Source of the DNA: Paenibacillus mangrovi
GTDB taxonomy: Bacteria; Bacillota; Bacilli; Paenibacillales; Paenibacillaceae
Length of the DNA stretch: 64,000 nucleotides
Direction: 5' to 3'
Assembly: GCF_022898935.1 (NCBI RefSeq)
Contig: NZ_JALIRP010000001.1
Span: 682,001-746,000 of the forward strand
The position numbers were made by a program, and so were the translations under genes. Below the pieces are notes generated by a model. The model searched no databases and had not been told where the DNA came from. It saw only the letters and a list, made by a program, of their open reading frames with translations. Each line of letters starts with the position of its first letter. The stretch's first letter is position 1. This document shows, one piece after another, positions 43,487 through 52,286 of this stretch.

Positions 43487-44236
43487 ATGAATATTTCACT
43501 TAATGAAGGTCTGACTATTAATAAAGATAGCTGGGACGCTGCAGCTGAAAGATTTTTCGGTAGAACGGCATTGCCTGTCTATGGACCACACTCTCCATCA
43601 GAAGAGGAACTAAATCTCTTTGGAGATATTACAGGTAAGAGAGCTTTGGAAATTGGTTGCGGAAGCGGTCACTCTATCATGTATATGCTTGAACAAGGAG
43701 TTGAAGAGATATGGGGTCTTGATCTCTCGACTGTGCAGATCCAGACTGCGCAAAAGGTTTGTGGGTACAATGAAAAAGTGAAATTATTAGAGTCTTCTAT
43801 GGAACAAGACCCTGGAATTCCCCATTGTTATTTTGATTATGTTTATTCAATTTATGCCTTAGGGTGGACGTTGGATCTTAAAAAGACACTTCATAACATA
43901 CATTCATATTTAAGACCAGGTGGGACGTTTATTTTTAGTTGGGAACATCCAATACATAGCCGAGTAATACTTGATAATGAAATCATAAGATTTAATGCTT
44001 CATATAACGAAGAGAAACCGGCACTTCATGAGGCATGGAAGCCTCGGCCAGCTGTTTTCTTTCATCGTAAAATAAGTACATATATTAATGAATTGATTGA
44101 AGTAGGTTTTATTATTGAGAAGGTCTTGGAAGAAGTGAAGATAGATAGAGAAACTAAAAATGAGAACTCTTGGTACTCAAGTATTAAGGCTGAATTATAT
44201 CCTGCAACTTTTATTATAAAGTGTAAAAAAATTTAA
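43487..44236 (+). CDS. Class I SAM-dependent methyltransferase, cassette 21
   Basis: 249 residues. Motif I 'ALEIGCGSGHSIMYMLEQG' near residue 52, acidic 'WGLDLSTVQIQ', motif IV-like 'FDYVYSIYALGWT', and 'SYLRPGGTFIFSWEHP'. Methyltransf_11 type; substrate unknown. RBS AAGAGGTGAT, ATG 43487. Confidence 0.85.
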   Translation: MNISLNEGLTINKDSWDAAAERFFGRTALPVYGPHSPSEEELNLFGDITGKRALEIGCGSGHSIMYMLEQGVEEIWGLDLSTVQIQTAQKVCGYNEKVKLLESSMEQDPGIPHCYFDYVYSIYALGWTLDLKKTLHNIHSYLRPGGTFIFSWEHPIHSRVILDNEIIRFNASYNEEKPALHEAWKPRPAVFFHRKISTYINELIEVGFIIEKVLEEVKIDRETKNENSWYSSIKAELYPATFIIKCKKI

Positions 44237-44250
44237 CGAATATTCAAAGA

Positions 44251-44285
44251 AGCCAATGAACTTCGGATAACACCACAATGCAATT
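44251..44285 (+). repeat. attC-like site aC22 (5' part only)
   Basis: CCAATGAACTT and R'' CGGATAAC (44264-44271) pair with the start of cassette 21 (TTATCTGAAATTCAT). The rest is replaced by the toxin-antitoxin locus. Confidence 0.7.
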
Positions 44286-44316
44286 GCAAAAACTTATAAA
44301 AACTATATGAGAACAC

Positions 44317-44345
44317 TTGTACGTATGTGTAAATAAAGGTAAAAT
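44317..44345 (+). promoter_or_regulatory. Promoter of type I toxin, copy 1
   Basis: TTGTAC-17 nt-TAAAAT, about 57 nt before the toxin ATG; conserved in copy 2. Confidence 0.65.
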
Positions 44346-44401
44346 ATAGATACAATTGAATCTTGGGTGGGCAGGGTTTCCCTTCGAAAGGAGGTGAAGC
44401 C

Positions 44402-44497
44402 ATGGAAGTTAAGGATGCATTAACGATTATGTTCCTATTTGGATCGTTCATTCTTGCTCTTTTAACCTACATTAATAATAACAACAAGAGAAAGTAA
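44402..44497 (+). CDS. Holin-like type I toxin peptide, copy 1
   Basis: 31 residues: a short acidic N-terminus, one membrane helix (ALTIMFLFGSFILALLTYI) and a polar, basic tail (NNNNKRK). This matches the putative holin-like toxin (Hol-Tox) family, which includes type I toxins of Bacillales. Very strong RBS AAAGGAGGTG is 7 nt upstream. An antisense transcript is predicted over its 3' end. 28 of 31 or more residues are shared with copy 2 at 54883. Confidence 0.8.
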   Translation: MEVKDALTIMFLFGSFILALLTYINNNNKRK

Positions 44498-44533
44498 AAA
44501 CCCACCCTAAGATTGGAAGTCGAAGGTGGGTTT
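44495..44533. terminator. Bidirectional terminator of the toxin mRNA and the antisense RNA, copy 1
   Basis: AAAAACCCACC ... GGTGGGTTTG hairpin, A-run on one side and T-run on the other. Confidence 0.7.
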
Positions 44534-44612
44534 GTTCCGCACTGACCAAGAAGGGAATACCCATCCAAGCCAATTGTATGGACCAAGTGTTAGCGCACTT
44601 GGTCTTTATTAA
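44495..44612 (-). ncRNA. Predicted antisense antitoxin RNA, copy 1
   Basis: Minus-strand promoter TTGATA-17 nt-TATTAT at 44617-44645; the RNA would begin near 44610, carry the hairpin GACCAAGTG ... CACTTGGTC (44581-44604) and end at the shared terminator. It would pair with the 3' end of the toxin mRNA, as in TxpA/RatA- and BsrG/SR4-like systems. Inference from promoter and layout. Confidence 0.55.
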
Positions 44613-44616
44613 CTAT

Positions 44617-44645
44617 ATAATAACACATGTAAAAACATGTATCAA
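44617..44645 (-). promoter_or_regulatory. Antitoxin RNA promoter, copy 1
   Basis: Minus strand: TTGATA, 17-nt spacer, TATTAT; the same boxes and spacing occur in copy 2. Confidence 0.7.
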
Positions 44646-44670
44646 TTGATGATTGAAGATGATCGAGAAG

Positions 44671-44716
44671 CCATAAGTCAGTAGGACGTCGTGAATGCAG
44701 AAACGTTAGATGAAAT
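44671..44716 (+). repeat. attC-like site aC23 (3' part only)
   Basis: CATAAGTCAGTAGGACGTCGTGAATGCAGAAACGTTAGATG: the last third of an element with R' GTTAGATG at 44705. Together with aC22 it brackets the toxin locus. Confidence 0.7.
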
Positions 44717-44745
44717 CGTCGAAGAGCGAAAGGAGGATGAACTTA

Positions 44746-45267
44746 ATGAATCGAATAATTGTAATAGGATCAGCTGGCTCGGGTAAATCTACCTTATCTC
44801 AAAAACTCAGTGAACTTTTAGCGTTACCGGTTATTCATCTAGATCGATTTTATTGGAAACCCAATTGGACTCCAAGCCCAAACGACGAATGGGATGAATT
44901 TCTTTTAGATGCTGTAAGCAAAGATAAGTGGATTATGGATGGAAATTACTCAAGAACACTAGAAATCAGATTGAATGAAGCAGATGCAGTGATATTTTTA
45001 GATATGCCTAGACTCTTATGTATCTATAGGATATTAAAAAGAAGAATAATATATCATGGAAAAACACGACCTGACCTGAATGAGGAATGCCCTGAAAAAC
45101 TGGATTGGGCTTTTATTATTTGGGTCTGGAATTATAAGAAGAGAAGTAAACCAAAGGTTATTACAGCGCTTGAACAAGTAAAAGATCGAAAACAAGTTGT
45201 AATATTAAAGTCAAGGAAAGAGGTAAGGGGTTTTTTGGATCAAGTTGAGGATAATGGAATATTTTGA
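44746..45267 (+). CDS. P-loop kinase-like protein (DNA topology modulation/AAA_18-like), cassette 23
   Basis: 173 residues. Walker A 'IGSAGSGKSTLSQKL' at residues 6-20; 'PVIHLDRFYWKPNW' and 'WIMDGNYSRTLEIRL' are characteristic of small adenylate kinase/FlaR-like 'topology modulation' proteins. The biochemical role is unclear. ATG 44746 with GGAGGATG upstream. It begins 40 nt after aC23. Confidence 0.8.
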   Translation: MNRIIVIGSAGSGKSTLSQKLSELLALPVIHLDRFYWKPNWTPSPNDEWDEFLLDAVSKDKWIMDGNYSRTLEIRLNEADAVIFLDMPRLLCIYRILKRRIIYHGKTRPDLNEECPEKLDWAFIIWVWNYKKRSKPKVITALEQVKDRKQVVILKSRKEVRGFLDQVEDNGIF

Positions 45268-45312
45268 GGTTATCATGTTTCGGGACATTCGGCCCTCGGT
45301 CCGCGAGAAACG
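45266..45312 (+). repeat. attC-like remnant aC24
   Basis: GGTTATCATGTTTCGGGACATTCGGCCCTCGGTCCGCGAGAA resembles positions of aC1/aC6 first arm; both cores are lost. Confidence 0.5.
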
Positions 45313-45340
45313 ATCGGCTAATAAAGGAGATGGTTAATTG

Positions 45341-45745
45341 ATGGATAGAATCATAGGTTTCCACTGTTTACATTTGCCAGTGAGTAATGTTGAAAAATCT
45401 GTAGATTTTTTTGTTAAACAGCTTGGATTTGAACTCGTTCGTGGGCAAGAGAAAGGGAAGTATACAAATGCATTGATTAAGATTGGAAACAGTCCAACCA
45501 TTTTTTTAAGTCCTGTTATGAAGGTTGAAAACGCACTAAAATTTGAATCAGTAAATCAGAAAGAACATGCAATATTTGAAATAGGAACCAAGGACATTGA
45601 TAGTTTATATAAGCAACTCAAAGAAGAAGGAGTAAGAGTAACAGACCGATATGATAACCCAGGATGCGGTAAGTATTTTGAAGTCTATGATCCGGATGGA
45701 CATATGTTTTGTGTATGTCAGGACTGGTATAACAGATTTGAATAA
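45341..45745 (+). CDS. VOC family protein
   Basis: 134 residues, single VOC domain: 'FHCLHLPVSNVEKSVDFFVKQLGFELV' and 'CGKYFEVYDPDGHMFCVCQDW' (EVxDPDGH, with potential metal ligands H and E). Lactoylglutathione-lyase/dioxygenase superfamily; substrate unknown. AAAGGAGATG upstream. Confidence 0.83.
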   Translation: MDRIIGFHCLHLPVSNVEKSVDFFVKQLGFELVRGQEKGKYTNALIKIGNSPTIFLSPVMKVENALKFESVNQKEHAIFEIGTKDIDSLYKQLKEEGVRVTDRYDNPGCGKYFEVYDPDGHMFCVCQDWYNRFE

Positions 45746-45872
45746 TGGCTATTTGACTGTGCTGTTAGCATCGCTGGCAGGCGGTCTTTTTTTATTCCGG
45801 AGATTTGGCACTGTAGGACCGTTTTGTAGTAAGCTGATACTAAAGTAAATTTAACCAGAGAACAGTGAGGAC

Positions 45873-47063
45873 ATGAAGATGACGAAGAAGCTATATTATG
45901 AATCCGCTTATATACGGGAGTGGGAGACACGAATCACACGTAAACTGGAGCGGGAGGACGGAATATTTCTGGTAATGGAGGAGACGGCCTTTTATCCGCA
46001 CGGCGGAGGGCAGCCCTGTGATTTGGGGTGGATCGATAAAATTCCGGTTCTAGATGTCGTTCATGAGGAAGGAGAAATTCTCCATAAAGTCGAGCGTTTT
46101 CCTGAGAAGGAAGAGGTTCGCTGCCTTTTGGATTGGGGTAGAAGGTTCGACCATATGCAGCATCACAGCGGCCAGCATCTGCTGTCAGCCATGTGTCTGG
46201 AGGTATGCCAGGCGGAGACGCTCAGCTTCCACTTGGGTCAGGATTACGCCACCATTGATATCGCCCGATCTGATCTGCCGCAGGACCAGCTGATGATGCT
46301 GGAGCTCAAAGTCAATGATCAGATTTACCTTAACCGAAAGGTAACGAATTATTTTGTGAGCCGGGAGCAGGTGGCCGTCCTGCCGCTGGTAAAGCAGCCG
46401 AAGGTAACTGACGATATCCGGATAGTTGAAATCGAAGGTGTCGAATATAACGCCTGCGGCGGTACACATGTCTCCGCAACGGGTGAGATCGGAATGATCA
46501 AACTGCTAAGAGCAGAGAAGCAGAAGGGGCATTTGCGTATCTATTTTAAATGCGGACATCGTGCGTTGAAAGAATTTAATACCGGATTGGAGATCCTAAG
46601 CAAACTATCGGCCAGGTTCAATACCGCAAAGGAAGAGATCCTGGATCGGATCGCGAAGTGGGATGAGGAGCAGAAGCAGCTTCAGGTTGAATTGAACGCC
46701 GTGAAGACCGAGAATGACTCTTACCTGGCCGGGAAGCTGTTGGCTAAGCGTCAGGGCAGCCTGATCAAGCATGCATTTGCGGACAAGCCGCTAAAGGATA
46801 TGCAGAACCTGGCGGCCAATCTCACCGACCAAGCTGACGTTAGCGTGCTCTTCGTGTCCAACAAAGGCAATAAGGTGCTCCTCGCCCAAGGAGGAGAGAG
46901 CGAACTCGCATGCGGTGCGTTCTTCAAGCAGCATCTGGCCGATTATCGCGGTAAAGGCGGAGGCAGCGATAAGATGGCACAGGCTGGTTTTGCCACCGAG
47001 GAGGATGCCATGGCGTTTTATCATTTTACGGCGGAGTCATTAAAAACGCTTGAAGAAAAGTAA
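45873..47063 (+). CDS. alaX: Alanyl-tRNA editing protein AlaX-L
   Basis: 396 residues. Editing-site zinc motifs 'MQHHSGQHLLSA' (HxxxH) near residue 92 and 'YNACGGTHVS' (CxxxH) near 190; the N-terminal beta-barrel 'AFYPHGGGQPCDLG' and a C-terminal DHHA1 domain ('GGGSDKMAQAGF') make it the long AlaX form. It hydrolyses mischarged Ser/Gly-tRNA(Ala). Better GC and codon use than the cassettes, so likely ancestral DNA. A broken second copy lies at 53891. Confidence 0.9.
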   Translation: MKMTKKLYYESAYIREWETRITRKLEREDGIFLVMEETAFYPHGGGQPCDLGWIDKIPVLDVVHEEGEILHKVERFPEKEEVRCLLDWGRRFDHMQHHSGQHLLSAMCLEVCQAETLSFHLGQDYATIDIARSDLPQDQLMMLELKVNDQIYLNRKVTNYFVSREQVAVLPLVKQPKVTDDIRIVEIEGVEYNACGGTHVSATGEIGMIKLLRAEKQKGHLRIYFKCGHRALKEFNTGLEILSKLSARFNTAKEEILDRIAKWDEEQKQLQVELNAVKTENDSYLAGKLLAKRQGSLIKHAFADKPLKDMQNLAANLTDQADVSVLFVSNKGNKVLLAQGGESELACGAFFKQHLADYRGKGGGSDKMAQAGFATEEDAMAFYHFTAESLKTLEEK

Positions 47064-47191
47064 GAGATCCATAAGCTAAAAGCATTCAAACTTCTTCAGC
47101 ACGCTTTTTATGATGATATAGAGCATGAACGGAGAATTCAATATTTTATGCAGGGAACCGGGAGAGCATCGAACGTAGTCTTTTCAAGCAG
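46204..47191 (+). repeat. Long direct repeat, copy A (alaX 3' part and downstream DNA)
   Basis: Nearly identical to 53891-54720 in the same orientation, apart from deletions in copy B. The identity extends about 130 bp past the alaX stop, to 'tcttttcaagca'. Confidence 0.85.
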
Positions 47192-47290
47192 TGATTTAAG
47201 CTAATCGTAAGAACCAGAAATGAGCAACACTAGTCAGTCCAGAAAGCGGCTACTGGTGGTTGAGCTTTACCTTGAAAGGTTGGAAATTAA
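47192..47290. other. Short gap
   Basis: No gene or clear signal apart from the start region of the next gene. Confidence 0.3.
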
Positions 47291-47770
47291 GTGGTCGTGT
47301 ATTGGCTAAGTTTATTGTTATTCTCCTCACTCGGAAGTTTTATTCTCTGGATTTTCCTCTACAAAATTGTATGGGAAACTTGGAAAAATCGAAAAATAAA
47401 TCCACGAAAAAAGAGAATCAAAAAGGTTAGGCGGACGGTTTTCGGCAAAGTGAAACATATTTTCGGGATTGGATTATCTTATGTTTTCACGTTAGTTTTA
47501 TTTATTGGCATACCTACCTTCTGTTTCTATGTTGCAGTTCCGACTTGGTTAGACCTACCTGCTGTGATTACAGGTAACTATGCCGAGGTGACAGGTCATT
47601 TAACTAACAGTGTCACTGTTGAGATGTCAGGTAAGTCATGGGGTTACCCATACTACGCTTATATTGATGGAGAATTCTATTATTCTCTAATACCGCTTGA
47701 TTCTTTTGAGGATCTAACAATTACTGTGAATTATCTACCTCACACGAAAGTAATTATGGACATACTGTAA
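47291..47770 (+). CDS. Membrane protein of unknown function
   Basis: 159 residues. Two membrane segments (VYWLSLLLFSSLGSFILWIF; LSYVFTLVLFIGIPTFCFYV) separated by a very basic cytosolic loop (KNRKINPRKKRIKKVRR), then a ~70-residue outside domain. GTG start 47291; RBS weak (AAAGGTTGG). AT-rich like the cassettes, and followed by an attC-like remnant, so probably a decayed cassette. Confidence 0.6.
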   Translation: MVVYWLSLLLFSSLGSFILWIFLYKIVWETWKNRKINPRKKRIKKVRRTVFGKVKHIFGIGLSYVFTLVLFIGIPTFCFYVAVPTWLDLPAVITGNYAEVTGHLTNSVTVEMSGKSWGYPYYAYIDGEFYYSLIPLDSFEDLTITVNYLPHTKVIMDIL

Positions 47771-47789
47771 CCACAAAAATAATGAATTC

Positions 47790-47895
47790 GATCTCGGTCG
47801 CTAGGAGTATTTGGCAGGGGAGAGGCTTCAGCGGCCACCACTTGCACCTACTAACCGTAGCGGCTGGCTCCTCGCGGATCCTTTATAAGAAATCC
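47790..47895 (+). repeat. attC-like remnant aC25
   Basis: TCGATCTCGGTCGC ... CCACTTGCACCTACTAACCGTAGCGGCTGGC ... CTTTATAAGAAATCC keeps the CTCGGTC and CTAACCG/GCGG arm signatures without cores. Confidence 0.55.
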
Positions 47896-48141
47896 TTAAC
47901 AGGGGATGAATATTTGTACGAGTCGATTTTTGATCCTCAGCATCATAGTGGACCAAGCCGAGTAATTCCAAGTTGGCAATGGAACTTATTTTATCATAAC
48001 GAGGGTTATACTAATATTAATGAAACCTATCTTAGGATGCTGCGTTATGCCGAGCATCCTAGCTTGGTTTTAACAGGCTATTTCTACGAGGATCTCCTTC
48101 TGGATGAATTATCTATTAAAGATGTAGAGAAGTATATATGA
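47888..48141 (+). pseudogene. 5'-truncated cassette gene
   Basis: The frame continues from inside aC25 into a sensible protein (YLYESIFDPQHHSGPSR, NLFYHNEGYTNINETYLRMLRYAEHPSLVL) ending at 48141. No start or RBS; the N-terminus is lost. Family not recognised. Confidence 0.5.
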
Positions 48142-48204
48142 GCAAGATATCGTACAGATTGAAGAATAGGAGCAGCTTGAATCGAACAAAAAAGTGGTGG
48201 TTGA

Positions 48205-49788
48205 ATTGGGGTAACCGTTAAAGATTTACTGCAGCTGCCTTCGTTTAGAGGAGCTCAGGTGGTCACTGGAACAAGCAGGCTTCATCAGACCGTTTCCTCT
48301 TTATCTGTTTTAGAGGTGGCGGATGTCAATTTCTTCTCGCAAATTATTCAAACCGTTCAAGAAGAGTGGTATGCCGAAGAGCTGGTCATTAGCTCTTTTT
48401 ATTCCATTAGGGACAGCGTGGAGCAGCAGTGCAAAACGGTTCAATATTTGCATGACCTTGGTGAAGTGGGATTGATTTTGTACTATGTTGGCATTGTAAT
48501 GCCAGATATAGCCGATGAAGTGCTCGAGCTGGCCGAATCTCTGGATTTTATTATCATTTGCATGCCGAGAAACGATTACTCTCTTAGGTATAATGAAGTC
48601 ATTTATGAAGTCATGGAGGCGATCGTAAGCAATCAGAATGTGAATGAGCATTTCGTGAATGAATCACTGGAAAAGGTCTCGCTGCTGCCGGAACATTTGC
48701 GGAGTGTGGAAATCACCCTTAAACTGCTGTCGGATCGGATGAAAGCGAACATCGTTCTGACAAACAGCAATCTGGATATCATCAATCGTGTCATGTGGCC
48801 GCGGAATTCATCGCTCCAAGTTGCGAATCTGATTCAGTCCATGGCGCCTTCCATTTTGAACGGCAGAATGGGAGAAGGAGAGCTGGATTCGTCCTGCTTT
48901 GTTGAATACAAACGTGTTCATCAAAAAAACGGGGAGGCCCTTTACCTGTTTCTCATTAAAGAAAATACGAAGCTGCCTCCGAAGACGATGGATCAAATCA
49001 GCGAGGTTGTGCAGGTGGCCATCAATTTGTGGGGAGATAAGCATAACGAGGTCAGCGAATATGCTCTGGTTAAAGCCATCGTGAATGATGAAAGCGAAAA
49101 AATGCGCAGATTGGCCAGTTTGCTTTATATCGACGTTTCCGCCATCCAAATGATGTGGCTCGTTTACATTCAGGATTTGTCGGAGGAAAGAAGGATAAGG
49201 GAAGACTTAAAAGCGCATCTCTCGCAATATTATAAAACCGCGGTCATTCAAACGATCGATCACTGCATTGTAGTTTTGCTAGGGAATTGTTCCTATAAAT
49301 ACAATGAGTTTGAAATCGCAGCAGAATATATCGAAACCACGAGTCTCATCGCTGAAATATCAAGCATCGTTTATTCTCCGAAGATGCGGAACACACAGGA
49401 TGTACGCCGAATGTACCAGCTCGTAAACGAAGCCTCTAAAGAGGTTCACCGCATCTATCATAACCGCAAACTATACACCGCGGCTGAAGTCCGTTCCATG
49501 AAACGGGCCATCGACATCAGCAAACAAGGGGAAGAGATCACGGAAGAATGCTTGTCCGTCCTGGAGCCGATGTTGGACGACCCTGACGCTTTGACAACCC
49601 TGATGACTTTTCTTCTAGATGCGAAGGGAAACATGGATGACTGCAGCAAGCTGTTGTTCGTCCACAAAAATACGGTGAAATATCGCATTAAAAAAATTTG
49701 CGAGCTCATAGGATATGATGTAACCATCAATTCGGAATCGTACGATGTTTATACCGCCTGCATGGTCTACCGTCTCATCCATAACTAA
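48205..49788 (+). CDS. PucR-family transcriptional regulator
   Basis: About 527 residues. The N-terminal PucR domain 'VTVKDLLQLPSFRGAQVVTG' is only complete if translation starts at the ATT at 48205; an in-frame TGA lies directly before it, so no ATG is available. GTG 48259 would remove the first 18 residues. The C-terminal HTH_30 'DCSKLLFVHKNTVKYRIKKICELIG' binds DNA. PucR-type proteins activate purine, hydantoin or amino-acid catabolism; here the target is presumably the operon immediately downstream. Confidence 0.88.
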   Translation: MGVTVKDLLQLPSFRGAQVVTGTSRLHQTVSSLSVLEVADVNFFSQIIQTVQEEWYAEELVISSFYSIRDSVEQQCKTVQYLHDLGEVGLILYYVGIVMPDIADEVLELAESLDFIIICMPRNDYSLRYNEVIYEVMEAIVSNQNVNEHFVNESLEKVSLLPEHLRSVEITLKLLSDRMKANIVLTNSNLDIINRVMWPRNSSLQVANLIQSMAPSILNGRMGEGELDSSCFVEYKRVHQKNGEALYLFLIKENTKLPPKTMDQISEVVQVAINLWGDKHNEVSEYALVKAIVNDESEKMRRLASLLYIDVSAIQMMWLVYIQDLSEERRIREDLKAHLSQYYKTAVIQTIDHCIVVLLGNCSYKYNEFEIAAEYIETTSLIAEISSIVYSPKMRNTQDVRRMYQLVNEASKEVHRIYHNRKLYTAAEVRSMKRAIDISKQGEEITEECLSVLEPMLDDPDALTTLMTFLLDAKGNMDDCSKLLFVHKNTVKYRIKKICELIGYDVTINSESYDVYTACMVYRLIHN

Positions 49789-49840
49789 AAAGTTCCGATG
49801 TTTTGTCCAATAAGACAAAAACATCGGATTTTTTTTTGTT
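49789..49840 (+). terminator. Terminator between pucR-like gene and permease operon
   Basis: AAGTTCCGATGTTTT ... AAAACATCGGATTTTTTTTT. Confidence 0.85.
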
Positions 49841-49917
49841 TTCTGAAAAAGACGCTGACCTATTTCATCTTTTACAATAAGAAGAAAATATTCGAACGAA
49901 GGAGGTGGGGGGATCAT

Positions 49918-51186
49918 ATGAAAGCCGTTAAAGAGCATCAATCCTGGTTCAGTCTCGGGATCATTTGGGCTGGCGCGGTCATCAGCATCCCGAGTTTGTT
50001 GGTAGGGAATGCACTTATTGCAGGCATGGGACTATTGAAGGCATTGCTTGTCACGTTAGCAGGTTACTCCATTATTGTGCTGCTCATGATTTTGCAGGGT
50101 ATTCAAAGTACGGATTTAGGAAGGCCGACGGTTCAGGTTGCAGGTCAGGTGTTTGGCAAAAAAGGATCTCGGACGATTATTTCAATCATCCTCGCCATTG
50201 CGTGCCTCGGATGGTTCGGAATTCAGGCGAATGTCTGCGGTGCGGCCTTGGCCAATTTGTTAGCCGTATGCGGAATGAGTGTTCCGGTTCCGCTGGCTTC
50301 TCTCATCTGCGGTCTTGTGATGGTGGTCTCGGCGATCTATGGCGTTAAAGTGCTGCGCGTCATCAGCTATATTGCCGTTCCTTTATTGATTGGGATCAGC
50401 GTATTTGGTCTTATCGAAGCTTTGACCGGTGACTCCCTGCAGACGATTCAGAATTATAAGCCTGAGGCCGCTATGAGCTTTACGGACGGGCTGGCGGTAA
50501 CCCTGGGTTCATTTGCTCTGGGCTCGGTCATCGCGGGGGATTATTCGCAATTTTCAAGAAAACGGTCCGATGTCCTGAAGGCCGCTCTTTTCGGGATTAT
50601 TCCAGCAGGTTTGCTAATGATCGGTGCAGGAGCTGTCCTGACTATTGCTTACCAGACCAGCGATATTACAGCAACCTTTTTGAGCATCACGACTCCGTTT
50701 CTTGGCGGTGTGGTTTTGATCCTGGCTACATGGAAGACGAACCTCGTGAACGCTATTTCAGGCGGTATTGCCTTAATTAACGTGTTCAACGTATCGAAGG
50801 AAAAGGAAAAGTGGGCCGTCGGCATCGCGGGAACCATGGGGACCATATTAGCTGTCGTCGGCATACTCAACTACTTTACTCCGATTATGTCCATCCTGTC
50901 GGCCATGATTCCGCCGGTGGCAGGCGTGATGATCGCATCTTACTGGGTGCTTGGCAAAGGGGATAAGAGCCGCTGGCATGAGGTCGAAGGTGTGAATACA
51001 CTGGGCGTCGTTTCCTGGCTAGTGGGCGCGGTTATTGCTAGTACTCCTGTTGTATTATCCTTGTTCCCAAGCTTGCCGCAGGTACCGAATCAGCCGTTGA
51101 TCGGGATTGTTATTTCTTTTGTAGTATATTATGCAGGCTGTCGTTTATCGGCTCAGAAGACAGTCATATTGGAGGAAAGTAAATGA
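49918..51186 (+). CDS. NCS1-type cytosine/hydantoin permease
   Basis: 422 residues, about 12 membrane helices. 'QSWFSLGIIWAGAVISIPSLLVGNALI' is the N-terminal signature of CodB-like NCS1 symporters. First gene of a three-gene operon with DUF917 and HyuA-like genes, so probably imports a hydantoin, thiohydantoin or related ring compound (inference). RBS GGAGGTGGGG; overlaps the next gene by 4 nt (ATGA). Confidence 0.88.
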   Translation: MKAVKEHQSWFSLGIIWAGAVISIPSLLVGNALIAGMGLLKALLVTLAGYSIIVLLMILQGIQSTDLGRPTVQVAGQVFGKKGSRTIISIILAIACLGWFGIQANVCGAALANLLAVCGMSVPVPLASLICGLVMVVSAIYGVKVLRVISYIAVPLLIGISVFGLIEALTGDSLQTIQNYKPEAAMSFTDGLAVTLGSFALGSVIAGDYSQFSRKRSDVLKAALFGIIPAGLLMIGAGAVLTIAYQTSDITATFLSITTPFLGGVVLILATWKTNLVNAISGGIALINVFNVSKEKEKWAVGIAGTMGTILAVVGILNYFTPIMSILSAMIPPVAGVMIASYWVLGKGDKSRWHEVEGVNTLGVVSWLVGAVIASTPVVLSLFPSLPQVPNQPLIGIVISFVVYYAGCRLSAQKTVILEESK

Positions 51187-52286
51187 GATATTTAGATAAA
51201 GCAGCTGTTGATAACATCGCCGTCGGCGCAGCATTTCTGGGAACCGGAGGAGGGGGAGACCCTTATATCGGAAAATTGATGGCTCTCTCGGCCATTGAGA
51301 AGTTTGGACCTGTAAAACTATTCTCGATTGATGAGATTAAGGATGAGGACTTTTTCATTCCGGCAGCGATGATGGGTGCGCCTTCCGTATTAGTGGAGAA
51401 ATTCCCTAAAGGGGACGAGTTTGTTAAGGTTTTTCAAAAATTAGCGAATTACTTGGGAAAAGAACAAATCGCCGGCACGTTTCCGATGGAAGCGGGGGGA
51501 GTCAATTCCATGATTCCCATCGTCGTTGCGGCGCAGCTGGGATTACCTCTGATCGACTGTGACGGTATGGGACGGGCGTTTCCGGAGCTTCAAATGGTGA
51601 CGTTTAACCTGGACGGCATTCCGGCGACACCGATGGCGATTTCGGATGAAAAAGGGAGTGTCGGCATCTTTGAGACCATTGATAATACATGGACGGAACG
51701 GCTCGCCAGGGTGGCAACGGTAGAAATGGGAGCGAGTGCACTAGTAAGCCTGTATCCGGCAACGGGTGCTCAAATGAAGCAAAGCGGAGTTCATCATATT
51801 GTGACCCTCTCCGAACGGATTGGAGAAATCATTACATCGAAGAATCGGGACGCCAAAGATAAGCTTCAAGAACTGCTGAATCTTGTATCCGGCTATGAAC
51901 TTTTCCAAGGTAAAATCGTGGATGTCATCCGTGAAACCAAGGGTGGATTTAATCTCGGCCGAATGCATCTAGAAGGAATCGAGGCATTTAAAGGCGGAGA
52001 GATGAAGGTTCATTTTCAAAATGAAAACCTGGTTGCTGAAAAGACCGGTCAAGTGGTAGCGATGACCCCGGATTTGATCTGTCTGGTCGATTACGAAACC
52101 TTGTCGCCTGTAACCACAGAGAGCCTGAAATACGGTAAACGCGTACGGGTTATTGGACTGCCCGCTCATGAAAAGTGGAGAACGGAAAAGGGAGTCCAGA
52201 CTGTAGGACCAAGATACTTTGGATATGATTACGATTATGTTGCTATTGAGGAACTGGTGAAAAAGGCGGTGGCTGAGAATGTATAG
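51183..52286 (+). CDS. DUF917 (S-methyl-thiohydantoin desulfurase-like) protein
   Basis: 367 residues. 'FLGTGGGGDPYIGKLM' N-terminal signature, 'TFPMEAGGVNSMIPIVVAAQLGLPLIDCDGMGRAFPELQM' mid-protein: DUF917 family, nearly always next to hydantoinase/oxoprolinase genes. Probably one subunit or partner of the ring-opening or desulfurising enzyme. TTGGAGGAAA RBS; overlaps both neighbours (4 and 8 nt), so translationally coupled. Confidence 0.88.
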   Translation: MRYLDKAAVDNIAVGAAFLGTGGGGDPYIGKLMALSAIEKFGPVKLFSIDEIKDEDFFIPAAMMGAPSVLVEKFPKGDEFVKVFQKLANYLGKEQIAGTFPMEAGGVNSMIPIVVAAQLGLPLIDCDGMGRAFPELQMVTFNLDGIPATPMAISDEKGSVGIFETIDNTWTERLARVATVEMGASALVSLYPATGAQMKQSGVHHIVTLSERIGEIITSKNRDAKDKLQELLNLVSGYELFQGKIVDVIRETKGGFNLGRMHLEGIEAFKGGEMKVHFQNENLVAEKTGQVVAMTPDLICLVDYETLSPVTTESLKYGKRVRVIGLPAHEKWRTEKGVQTVGPRYFGYDYDYVAIEELVKKAVAENV

